Origin: an uncultured Ilyobacter sp.
GTDB taxonomy: Bacteria; Fusobacteriota; Fusobacteriia; Fusobacteriales; Fusobacteriaceae
Direction of reading: 5' to 3'
Assembly (NCBI RefSeq): GCF_963668085.1
Contig: NZ_OY764058.1
Span: 620,001 to 684,000, forward strand
Length of the DNA stretch: 64,000 nucleotides
Shown here in pieces: positions 52,801 to 60,148 of this stretch. The notes beneath the pieces are model-generated. The model ran no database searches and was not told the origin of the DNA. It worked only from the letters and a program-made list of their open reading frames with translations. The translations under genes and the position numbers were made by a program. How positions within the stretch are numbered: the stretch's first letter is position 1; every line of letters starts with the position of its first letter.

Positions 52801-52870
52801 AAAGGACCTGTGAACAGGTCCTTTGAGATTAAAAATTCTAATAAAAAGACCTGTCCTTTGAGCACAGGTC
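52801..52870 (-). terminator. Tandem attenuator hairpins of the trpX operon
   Basis: In transcript order: arm 1 GACCTGT (52870-52864) with arm 2 ACAGGTC (52854-52848), then arm 3 AAAGGACCTGT (52824-52814) with arm 4 ACAGGTCCTTT (52811-52801), followed by a T-run. The 3:4 hairpin is a strong intrinsic terminator. Arm 2 can instead pair with arm 3 for about 10 bp, which would prevent it. Both lie between the leader peptide and trpX copy 2. Confidence 0.9.
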
Positions 52871-52898
52871 ATAAAAATCAATTTCTAAAATAATTTTT

Positions 52899-52988
52899 TT
52901 ATGCAGACTTTGACAAAACCTGGTTCACTTGACTTTTATTGTATTGGTCAATTTTGTTTTGCCACCACCAAGTAAGCTTAGTCGTCAT
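52899..52988 (-). CDS. Tryptophan leader peptide with three consecutive Trp codons
   Basis: A 29-codon ORF: ATG at 52988, TAA at 52901-52899. The peptide begins 'MTTKLTWWWQNKIDQYN' and ends '...VLSKSA'. The Trp codons TGG TGG TGG occupy 52970-52962. A GGGGAT/AGAG ribosome site precedes the ATG, and a sigma70 promoter ends about 50 bases upstream. Tandem hairpins including an intrinsic terminator follow, and then the TrpX-type transporter genes. This is the layout of a Trp-sensing transcription attenuator, so the peptide is regulatory. Three Trp in a row by chance in so short a frame is very unlikely. Confidence 0.85.
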   Translation of the reverse strand: MTTKLTWWWQNKIDQYNKSQVNQVLSKSA

Positions 52989-53037
52989 CTCTGCCATCCC
53001 CTTTTTTATAATAAACTCTAATACAACTCTTTACAAG

Positions 53038-53066
53038 AGATTACTATAGAATATTTCTTTTGTCAA
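53038..53066 (-). promoter_or_regulatory. Sigma70 promoter of the Trp leader and trpX operon
   Basis: Minus-strand TTGACA (53066-53061), 17-base spacer, TAATCT (53043-53038). The start would be near 53030, about 40 bases before the leader-peptide ATG. Just upstream is TTGTTGGGATAACAA, an inverted repeat that may be an operator. Confidence 0.75.
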
Positions 53067-53374
53067 ACTTTTTTTATTGTTATCCCAACAAAAGAATATT
53101 TTTGATACCTGAAATTTTAATCCCAGGTATCTACCCCAAAATATATATCAACAATACTCTGAAATTTGAAATAAAATACTTTATAAAAAGCCCCCCGACC
53201 CTTTAAATCATAAACCCTTTTCCTTGAATATTAACATTCTTTATCTATTTCAAATTTTCAGAGCATGTATCAAACTTTCTATTTACTTTTTGTTAATAAA
53301 TATTTATACACTTTCAAGCCATCTATATTCTGCTGAACATTTATAAATCAAAGTAAATATATCCATCCTATTAA
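53067..53374. other. AT-rich intergenic stretch upstream of the Trp leader
   Basis: About 300 bases without a supported gene. A minus-strand string reading 'VDIYFGVDT' near 53140-53170 faintly recalls TrpX 'VDVLYVPTD' and could be part of the decayed copy described at 53375-53460, but this is weak. Confidence 0.3.
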
Positions 53375-53460
53375 ATTTTTTTAGGAGTTTCAGAAGCTTG
53401 TCCACTCCCATTATACACTATTACTAGTTTTTTTACACCTAAAAATTTTATGTTCAATAA
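53375..53460 (-). pseudogene. Probable remnant of a third trpX gene
   Basis: A minus-strand fragment translates as 'KKLVIVYNGSGQASETPKKI' and then stops. It resembles 'KKVGIVYNTSEQNSEFLVKK' of trpX copy 1. No start codon or lipobox precedes it and the frame is short, so it would be a heavily deleted copy. It sits below a promoter-like block that also precedes trpX copy 1, which supports common origin. The match is short, so this is tentative. Confidence 0.35.
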
Positions 53461-53489
53461 AGTCAGATTAAACAAACCTTATCTTAAAT

Positions 53490-53555
53490 AGATAATATCA
53501 TTTTTTCAAAGTTTTTTCCTAGCCAACAATTAAAAAAATCTTTTGTTCGTTTTTT
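53490..53555 (-). repeat. Promoter-like block duplicated from in front of trpX copy 1
   Basis: Minus-strand CGAACAAAA, then ATTGTTGGCTAG, then AATGATATTAT. It recurs with the same order and spacing at about 51645-51710 (CGAACAAAA, ATTGTTGGATAG, AATGATATCAT). The -10 equivalent here is poor (AAAAAA), so activity may be lost. Confidence 0.5.
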
Positions 53556-53653
53556 TAAAAATTTATTCAATAATATCAAGGAAAAAATTGTATCATACCG
53601 TTGATTTTGTGTTCGTATAGCTCTTCTAGTTTAAAAATTTTGTATGAGTATTT

Positions 53654-54760
53654 TTACAAGGATACATTTTCTTCATCTTCAAAATCAAATATATGGCACT
53701 TTTTCATGTCAAAAACAAAATTATATTTTTTACCTTGCTGAGCATAGTTCTCTTTTTCTGAAGAGATTCTGGCAGTATACTTTTTCCCAGATATAGATAA
53801 ATGTATATACTGTTCATTTCCCATCTCTTCCACTACAGTTACTTCTCCTGAGACTCCACCATTTTGTATAGCAATATTTTCAGGTCTTATTCCAAACCAG
53901 ATTTTTTTCCCGATATATTCTCTGACTTTACTGGCCTTGTCATCAGGAAGTTTCAAACTGAAATCCTCTGATATTTTAACTATAACATCTCCCTTTTTAT
54001 CCTCTAGGATAGCTTCCTTTATATTCATTGCAGGAGAACCTATAAACCCTGCCACAAATTTATTTGCCGGCTTATTATAAAGATTAATAGGAGTATCCAC
54101 CTGCATAATCTTCCCATAATTAAGGACACATATCCTGTCTCCCATTGTCATTGCCTCTACTTGGTCATGAGTCACATAGATCATAGTTGCTGCCTGTCCC
54201 TCTTCTTTAAGCTGCTTATGTAGCTGGGTAATTTTTAACCTCATAGAAACTCTTAGCTTTGCATCAAGATTTGATAAAGGTTCATCAAAAAGAAACACCT
54301 CGGGTTTTCTCACTATGGCTCTTCCCACAGCTACCCTCTGTCTCTGACCTCCAGACATCTCTTTTGGTTTTCTATTTAACAGTGAAGTTATCTCTAGCTT
54401 TTCAGCTGCTTTTTTCACCCTTTTATCTATCTCTTTTTTAGGGGCTTTTTCCAACTTTAGTCCGAAAGCCATATTTTCATATGCTGTCATATGAGGATAC
54501 AAGGCATAGTTTTGAAAAACCATTGCGACCCCCCTGTTTTTAGGAGCAGTATTGTTAACTATTTTATCCCCTATACACAGCTCACCACCACTAATCTCCT
54601 CTAAACCAGCCACCATCCTAAGTATAGTTGACTTGGCACACCCAGAGGGCCCCACAAAGACCATGAACTCACCGTCTTTTATTTCTAGCTCTATTCCATG
54701 AACAGCCTTAAATCCATTTTGATATGTTTTTTCTAGTTTTTTCAGATGAACTTTAGCCAT
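53654..54760 (-). CDS. MsmK/MalK/UgpC-type sugar ABC transporter ATPase
   Basis: A ~368-residue ATPase for carbohydrate importers. 'FVGPSGCAKSTILRMVAGLE' is Walker A, with Ala in the usually-Gly position, a variant I believe also occurs in MsmK-like proteins. 'AMVFQNYALYPHMTAYENMA', 'EMSGGQRQRVAVGRAIVRKP' and 'VFLFDEPLSNLDAKLRVSMR' follow. The C-terminal OB domains ('WFGIRPENIAI', 'VVEEMGNEQYIHLSISGKKY') are present. No permease or binding protein is adjacent, so it probably serves several importers elsewhere. The ATG at 54760 has GGAGGT upstream; the in-frame start at 54790 lies beyond an operator palindrome and is not used. Confidence 0.9.
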   Translation of the reverse strand: MAKVHLKKLEKTYQNGFKAVHGIELEIKDGEFMVFVGPSGCAKSTILRMVAGLEEISGGELCIGDKIVNNTAPKNRGVAMVFQNYALYPHMTAYENMAFGLKLEKAPKKEIDKRVKKAAEKLEITSLLNRKPKEMSGGQRQRVAVGRAIVRKPEVFLFDEPLSNLDAKLRVSMRLKITQLHKQLKEEGQAATMIYVTHDQVEAMTMGDRICVLNYGKIMQVDTPINLYNKPANKFVAGFIGSPAMNIKEAILEDKKGDVIVKISEDFSLKLPDDKASKVREYIGKKIWFGIRPENIAIQNGGVSGEVTVVEEMGNEQYIHLSISGKKYTARISSEKENYAQQGKKYNFVFDMKKCHIFDFEDEENVSL

Positions 54761-54770
54761 TTTTACCTCC

Positions 54771-54784
54771 ATCGAAATTTCGAT
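54771..54784. promoter_or_regulatory. LacI-like operator palindrome at the MsmK/MalK gene
   Basis: ATCGAAATTTCGAT, a perfect 14-bp palindrome ending just upstream of the ribosome site. A repressor bound here would block elongation or initiation. Its core differs from the TGGTATCGATACCA sites at the left end, so another regulator may bind. The 235 bases further upstream to the tRNA hold no gene. Confidence 0.5.
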
Positions 54785-55021
54785 ATGCAATCTCTATACT
54801 GATTTTTTAATCTTAGATATTTTGGTTTTACAATACCTAAAATACCACTTTAAAAGACAAGTATACCAGTAAAACATAATCTAGAGCAAGTATCGATCAT
54901 ACAAGTATAAATATCTCGTCAATAACATAACTCAATTAAAATAAAAACTCTCGAAGGTAAAATTGATTACCTGTCAAGAGTACAAATTCTATCTTGATAT
55001 CCTAGATTTTCTAAAAAATCC

Positions 55022-55109
55022 TGGTGCGACGAGGGGGAATTGAACCCCCAAGCCCTAAACGAGCACTAAATTCTGAGTCTAGCGCGTCTACCAATTCCGC
55101 CACCGTCGC
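55022..55109 (-). tRNA. tRNA-Leu (anticodon CAG)
   Basis: An 88-base class II tRNA with encoded CCA. The acceptor GCGACGG pairs with TCGTCGC (one G-U). The D arm holds 'GGCGGAATTGGTAGACGC', the anticodon loop CTCAGAA gives CAG, and the variable arm 'TGCTCGTTTAGGGCT' is long as in Leu tRNAs. The T arm GGGGGTTCAATTCCCCC is perfect. Confidence 0.95.
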
Positions 55110-55121
55110 CTTGCTATACCA

Positions 55122-55152
55122 ATTATATATTACTTTTATAATATTTTGTCAA
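55122..55152 (-). promoter_or_regulatory. Promoter of tRNA-Leu
   Basis: Minus-strand TTGACA (55152-55147) followed by overlapping TATATA (17-base spacer) and TATAAT (19-base spacer), ending about 13 bases before the tRNA. Confidence 0.7.
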
Positions 55153-55200
55153 TAGTGCTTCACCTATTCTTTTCAGATTACTTTATGACAGCTTCTGTGA

Positions 55201-55206
55201 TATAAT
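55201..55206 (+). promoter_or_regulatory. Predicted extended -10 promoter of luxS
   Basis: TGATATAAT with a weak -35 (TTACTT) 17 bases upstream, about 28 bases before the luxS ATG. Confidence 0.5.
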
Positions 55207-55234
55207 GTCTAATATATTTTCAAGGAGGTAACCG

Positions 55235-55717
55235 ATGAAAAAAATTGCAAGTTTCACAGTAAACCATATTGATCTCTTAAGAGGAGTCTATGTTTCTAGA
55301 AAAGATGTCGTTGCAAATGAACATATACTTACAACTTTTGATATAAGAATGAAAAGGCCAAACTTAGAACCCGTTATCAATAACGGAGAACTCCATACTA
55401 TAGAACACTTAGCTGCCACATTCCTAAGAAATCACGAAGTCTGGGATGAAAAAACTGTTTACTTCGGTCCGATGGGCTGCAGAACAGGGGTATATGTTAT
55501 TTTCAAGGGTGATCTCACTCCTTTAGACGTACTTCCTATTATTACTGAGATGTTCCAGTTTATAGCTGATTTCGAAGGTGATATTCCAGGGGCTACTGCC
55601 AGAGACTGCGGAAATTATCTGGATATGAACCTTCCCATGGCAAAATTCGAAGCAAAAAAGTTTTTAGAGGAAGTTTTACTTAATATAAAAGATGAAAATA
55701 TGGTTTACCCTAAATAA
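55235..55717 (+). CDS. luxS: S-ribosylhomocysteine lyase (autoinducer-2 synthase)
   Basis: A 160-residue metalloenzyme that splits S-ribosylhomocysteine into homocysteine and DPD, the AI-2 precursor. The metal site 'HTIEH' is at 54-58, with Cys 126 in 'GATARDCGNY'. The catalytic Cys 83 lies in 'FGPMGCRTGVYVI'. 'FTVNHIDLLRGVYVSRKD' is the typical start. AAGGAGG precedes the ATG. It is monocistronic; no pfs or methionine genes are adjacent. Confidence 0.97.
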   Translation: MKKIASFTVNHIDLLRGVYVSRKDVVANEHILTTFDIRMKRPNLEPVINNGELHTIEHLAATFLRNHEVWDEKTVYFGPMGCRTGVYVIFKGDLTPLDVLPIITEMFQFIADFEGDIPGATARDCGNYLDMNLPMAKFEAKKFLEEVLLNIKDENMVYPK

Positions 55718-55722
55718 TAATC

Positions 55723-55755
55723 AAAAAAGACCTCTTTTAAATAGAGGTCTTTTTC
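55723..55755. terminator. Bidirectional terminator after luxS
   Basis: AAAAAAGACCTCT / AGAGGTCTTTTT hairpin between luxS and the convergent EAL gene. Confidence 0.9.
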
Positions 55756-55789
55756 TATATTTTCATTCTATTTTTAATCATTTTTTTAA

Positions 55790-58189
55790 TCAGGCCCATT
55801 TTTTATAAAATTCTTCGTACTCTTCTGCAGACAGTGGTTTTGAAAAGTAAAACCCCTGAATTTCATTGCATCCATTTTCTGATAGTATTTTTAGCTGTTC
55901 TGAGGTCTCAACCCCTTCAGCAATTACATACAAATCTAAAAGTTTCGCCATTGTTATAACAGTCTTTGCTATTGCAGTATCTTTTTTACTGCCGATCATG
56001 TTAAAAATAAAACTCTTGTCTATTTTTATCCTGTTGATAGGAAGATTTTTCAGATAGCTTAGAGAAGAATATCCCGTCCCAAAATCATCTATGGATATAC
56101 CTATACCCATGGATCTAAGGTGGTTTAAAATATCTACAGCTTCCTCCATGTTTTCCATAAAGACACCCTCTGTTATCTCGATTTCTATAGAATTTCTAGG
56201 AATATTTACTTTTTTCAGAACCTCAGTTACTGTTTTTATTATCAGACCCTGCTTGAAGTGCAGACCTGAAATATTTATAGATATTTTTTGACCCTTTATA
56301 TTATTCTTTTCCCATTCTTCGATCTGTCTACACGCACTCAAAAGTACCCATCTGTCTATCTCTAGAATGAATCCGGTCGACTCGGCAATGGGTATGAATT
56401 CTGAAGGAGCCTTATAAACTTCCCCGTTTTTGAACCACCGTAAAAGAGTCTCGGTTCCTATTATCTTATTTTCAGCTATATCTATTTTCGGCTGATAATA
56501 AAGGCACAATTCTCCGTTTTTTAAAGACTTCCGTAGTTTGGTGTCTATTTCCATTTTACTATTTGAACTGTGGTTCATATCCTCAGAAAAGAAATAATAT
56601 CCGTTTTTACCTCTATCTTTGGCTCCATACATTGCTAAATCAGAGTTTTTGAGAAGAGTGTTGACATCATCCCCGTCTTCAGGAAATACAGCCACCCCTA
56701 TACTGGCAGATATAAAAATCTCCCTGTCATCGATAAAAAAAGGTGCCTCTAAAACTTTTAAAATTCTTTTGGATACTAAGTTTATCTCCTGCCTGCTAGA
56801 AAACTCTTCTAGAATTACTGCAAACTCATCTCCTCCTAGACGGCATATAATATTATTTTTAAGCAAATTTTTTCTGAGACGTTCTGCCACTCTTGTCAAA
56901 AGAAGATCCCCTATATGGTGCCCAAAGCTGTCATTGACATGTTTGAAATGGTCTAAATCTATATTCAATAAGGCCACCTGAAAATTATTCCGTTGTCCCT
57001 GAACAATTGAGTTTTCAAGATAATCAGAAAACATCCTTCTATTTGGTAGATTTGTAAGGCTGTCATAAAAAGCCAGATTTTTTATTGTTCTTTCTGCTTC
57101 CCTACGTTTTGTTATATCGTGTATTATTGAAAAAAGCCTCGGTCTTTTACCAGATATTATTTTACCAGAATATACCTCTACATCTCTTACACTTTCATCG
57201 GCTAATCTGTGCCTAAAGGTAAAATAATTTTTTTTATTTCTTCTGGCTCTCTCCATTTCTTGATAAACTTCATCCTCTGTGAGGGTATTTATATCTGTTA
57301 TCTTCATCTTTGTTATTTCTTCTCTTGTCCAGCCGTAAAATTTAACAGCTGAATTATTTGCATCTATTATCTCCCCGGTCTCTATATCCATCATCAGCAT
57401 AACTGCATTATGATCTTGAAATATCTTTCTGTATTCCTCTTCCTTTTCAAAGGCAGCTTCTTCTGCTGATTTCTGTTTGGTTATATCATAGAGGGTGCCT
57501 ATAACTAAATTTCTTTTGGAATCATAGTTTGCAACAGAATGTACAGCCCTTATCTCGCCGCTTATTTTATTTTTGATCTTAAACTCTACATTATAGTCCT
57601 TCCCCTCAGTTATAAGATTTTTAAAGGCCTTATCTAGCATCTCCCTGTATTCTGGGAGGGGGTATTCTTTCACATCATCTATGGCTAGATTGTCACTGGT
57701 CACACCATATATTTTTTTAGAACCCTTAGAAGACTTGACAATATTATTACTTAGATCCATCTCCCAGTATCCGAATCCAGAGATTATCTCTGCCTGGCTG
57801 GCATAGTCATACATTTTTTTGAGGTTTCTACTTCTTTCAAATAGATTTAAAGCAGTTTTTACAGATGACTTCAATACAAAATCCCTGCTTTCTTTTAATA
57901 CACAGCCATAGGAAAGGTCATTATAATAGCCATCAAAACTTAAATTTCTTTCATTGCCTGTCATATAAAGAAGAGGGAGATCAGAGTTTAAAAAAATCTC
58001 ATTTGTAATGTCATTCAAATTATAAGAACTATCTATATCTAAAATAATCAGTTTTATATCTTTATAGTTAGTCAAAATATCAATAGTTTTCTTATGAGAA
58101 TCAGCGTAGACAGTCTTATAACCTGCCTTTTGAAGTTTCTGAGATTCTATTAGATAGGTTTCATTATCTTTGGTAGCAATTAAAATCAT
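55790..58189 (-). CDS. Response-regulator-like PAS-PAS-GGDEF-EAL protein
   Basis: A 799-residue c-di-GMP protein. Residues 1-125 look like a receiver domain ('KDIKLIILDIDSSYNLNDIT' with the phospho-acceptor-like Asp). Two PAS domains cover about 130-365 ('ISGFGYWEMDLSNNIVKSSK', 'GEIIDANNSAVKFYGWTREE'). The GGDEF domain (370-530) has an intact 'ICRLGGDEFAVILEEF' but no RxxD inhibitory site. The EAL domain (545-799) has 'ETLLRWFKNGE' (ETL for EAL), 'DDFGTGYSSLSYLKNLPI' and 'EIQGFYFSKPLS', so hydrolysis is likely. It is soluble. GGAGGAG precedes the ATG. The cyclase-like gene 58221-59891 lies 31 bases upstream on the same strand. Confidence 0.92.
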   Translation of the reverse strand: MILIATKDNETYLIESQKLQKAGYKTVYADSHKKTIDILTNYKDIKLIILDIDSSYNLNDITNEIFLNSDLPLLYMTGNERNLSFDGYYNDLSYGCVLKESRDFVLKSSVKTALNLFERSRNLKKMYDYASQAEIISGFGYWEMDLSNNIVKSSKGSKKIYGVTSDNLAIDDVKEYPLPEYREMLDKAFKNLITEGKDYNVEFKIKNKISGEIRAVHSVANYDSKRNLVIGTLYDITKQKSAEEAAFEKEEEYRKIFQDHNAVMLMMDIETGEIIDANNSAVKFYGWTREEITKMKITDINTLTEDEVYQEMERARRNKKNYFTFRHRLADESVRDVEVYSGKIISGKRPRLFSIIHDITKRREAERTIKNLAFYDSLTNLPNRRMFSDYLENSIVQGQRNNFQVALLNIDLDHFKHVNDSFGHHIGDLLLTRVAERLRKNLLKNNIICRLGGDEFAVILEEFSSRQEINLVSKRILKVLEAPFFIDDREIFISASIGVAVFPEDGDDVNTLLKNSDLAMYGAKDRGKNGYYFFSEDMNHSSNSKMEIDTKLRKSLKNGELCLYYQPKIDIAENKIIGTETLLRWFKNGEVYKAPSEFIPIAESTGFILEIDRWVLLSACRQIEEWEKNNIKGQKISINISGLHFKQGLIIKTVTEVLKKVNIPRNSIEIEITEGVFMENMEEAVDILNHLRSMGIGISIDDFGTGYSSLSYLKNLPINRIKIDKSFIFNMIGSKKDTAIAKTVITMAKLLDLYVIAEGVETSEQLKILSENGCNEIQGFYFSKPLSAEEYEEFYKKWA

Positions 58190-58220
58190 GTAAGACTCTC
58201 CTCCAGTAATTATTATGTGA

Positions 58221-59891
58221 TTATTCTGACTCTAAATATCTCAACGTATATTGATTTCGGCCTTTATTTTTACTTTCATAAAGGGCCTGATCCGATCTGT
58301 CCAAAAGTTTTTCTGCCTTTTGTTTTCCGCTAGGAACTGCAACCCCTATACCGACACTTACGGTAACTATTCCTGAGGGCGAACCTTCGTGAGGTATTTT
58401 CAGATTTTCCACCTCTTCTATGATCCATTTTGCTATTTTTTCTGCCCCAGCCGCATCTGTACTCACAAGGACAGTAAACTCCTCTCCTCCATAGCGGGCA
58501 ACTGTGTCAAAGGGTCTCCCTACACTTTTGAAAAATACCCTAGAAAGAGTCTTAAGACACTGATCCCCAGCCATATGACCGTAGATATCGTTGTATTTTT
58601 TAAAAAAATCCACATCAATCATAAGAATAGATAAAGGTAGCTGTATTCTCTCTAGTTCTTTCCAGATATCTTCAAGATTTTTATCAAAGTATCTGCGATT
58701 ATAAAGTTGAGTAAGACTGTCTATATTTGAAATCCACTCCAACTCTTGGTTGGCTTTTTCAAGGTGCATCGTCTTTTCCTTGACCATTTCCAAAAGCTTC
58801 TTTTCATTTTTTTTCTTGTAAATAATATTTATTAGTAAAAGTACAATTATGAAGCAAGAAACAGAGAATATCTGAACATGATATTTATAAAGGAAATTTA
58901 CAGGGCTGTTTACTATCTCGCTGCCTTTAGGAAGAGATGATTTCGGTATGTTAAACTTTTTCAGTTCTTCATAGTCAAACATGTATTTTGTCTCGCCCTC
59001 TTGAAAATATCCCGAATAATCTTTATCTTTATTATTTATTATCTCTTTTAAAAGCCTTCCTACCTCTGCTCCCTGTGAATAACCGCTTAAAATCCTCCCT
59101 CCAACTATTCCGTGGCCCAAATAAAAATCCCAGGCTCCGTAAATGGGATTATCTGATACACTAGATACCAGTTTTAAGGCATCGTTATATGATACAAATT
59201 TGCCTGTTTTGTCACTATTTAAAACCAGCAGATATATCACAGTATTTGAATCTAGATTTTGCAGGTTGTTTTCAAGCTCTTTTATGGAAAAATCAGAATA
59301 TATGTCTATATTTACCTTAGATTCATACTCTGGAATAATTTTTTCCAACTCTTTCTTTACTTCTTTTCCAGTGGTGGTATTGTCATTTACTATGAGAATA
59401 TTTTCTACATTACTGTGAAGTTTTAAAATCAATTCTATGTTTTTCCTATGATCTGCATTTTCTAAAATACCGGCTATATTTTTATGCCCTTGTAACATCT
59501 TTTTATCAAAATTATTTATTCCACAAAAAACAATTGGAATTTCAGGAAAAAATTCGGGACCGTACTTGACTATAAAATCTAAGGCTATGTTGTCGCACAC
59601 TATAATGGCCTCAAAATTTGTTGAACTTGCTTTTTCTTTGTATAGAGGTGCTAAAATCTTAAAATATTCTTCTCCATAATTTCTTTTCCCGTCGAGATAT
59701 TCGAAAAATATCTCAAACTCGTCAGAATCAAAGGTATCTTTAATACCCTCAGAAATATTGTCCTCCCAGCCTAAGCCGTGATGATAAGAGTGTATAACCA
59801 ATATATTTCTGTCATTTAAAGATCTCTCATTTGATGAATAGGAAAATGAAAAGCAAAATAAAAAAAGAAATATATAGATTAGTTTTTTCAT
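58221..59891 (-). CDS. Diguanylate cyclase with periplasmic ABC_sub_bind-type sensor
   Basis: A 556-residue membrane cyclase. A signal peptide (1-20, 'YIFLFLFCFSFSYS') precedes a periplasmic domain of about 25-330 related to TrpX/ABC_sub_bind receptors ('NILVIHSYHHGLGWEDNISE', 'FPEIPIVFCGINNF', 'IYGAWDFYLGHGIVGGRILS'). A transmembrane helix lies at about 342-362, then a coiled coil and a GGDEF domain ('IDSLTQLYNRRYFDKNLEDI', 'MIDVDFFKKYNDIYGHMAGD', 'VARYGGEEFTVLVS') with an intact RPFD inhibitory site. It likely senses an external small molecule. The EAL protein follows 31 bases downstream, so synthesis and breakdown are co-expressed. Confidence 0.92.
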   Translation of the reverse strand: MKKLIYIFLFLFCFSFSYSSNERSLNDRNILVIHSYHHGLGWEDNISEGIKDTFDSDEFEIFFEYLDGKRNYGEEYFKILAPLYKEKASSTNFEAIIVCDNIALDFIVKYGPEFFPEIPIVFCGINNFDKKMLQGHKNIAGILENADHRKNIELILKLHSNVENILIVNDNTTTGKEVKKELEKIIPEYESKVNIDIYSDFSIKELENNLQNLDSNTVIYLLVLNSDKTGKFVSYNDALKLVSSVSDNPIYGAWDFYLGHGIVGGRILSGYSQGAEVGRLLKEIINNKDKDYSGYFQEGETKYMFDYEELKKFNIPKSSLPKGSEIVNSPVNFLYKYHVQIFSVSCFIIVLLLINIIYKKKNEKKLLEMVKEKTMHLEKANQELEWISNIDSLTQLYNRRYFDKNLEDIWKELERIQLPLSILMIDVDFFKKYNDIYGHMAGDQCLKTLSRVFFKSVGRPFDTVARYGGEEFTVLVSTDAAGAEKIAKWIIEEVENLKIPHEGSPSGIVTVSVGIGVAVPSGKQKAEKLLDRSDQALYESKNKGRNQYTLRYLESE

Positions 59892-60100
59892 AAGAATTTC
59901 TCCTGAAGATATTTTTTGATGTTTGACGGTTTTTTATATAAATAAATTTTGATTTAATTACAAATTAGAATCTTTTTCAAAATTCTTTTAAAAAGCTTTC
60001 TTTTTTAGGATTATACCACTTAAATTTACAAAAAAAAAGATGCCCTGAAAATACCACAGGCTATTTTTCATTGGAAAATAGAGATTTATCTCTTGAATAA

Positions 60101-60132
60101 AAAAAGCAGCCTCTATACTAGAAACTGCTTTT
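60101..60132 (-). terminator. Intrinsic terminator of the nfnAB operon
   Basis: Minus-strand AAAGCAG ... CTGCTTT hairpin with a partly paired loop and a T-run. Confidence 0.75.
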
Positions 60133-60148
60133 AGACTCTATAAGTACT

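Noticed and set aside
52706..53066. A T-box riboswitch as controller of the TrpX transporter
   Set aside because: No T-box stem I or conserved T-box sequence is visible; the Trp-codon leader ORF and tandem hairpins explain the region.
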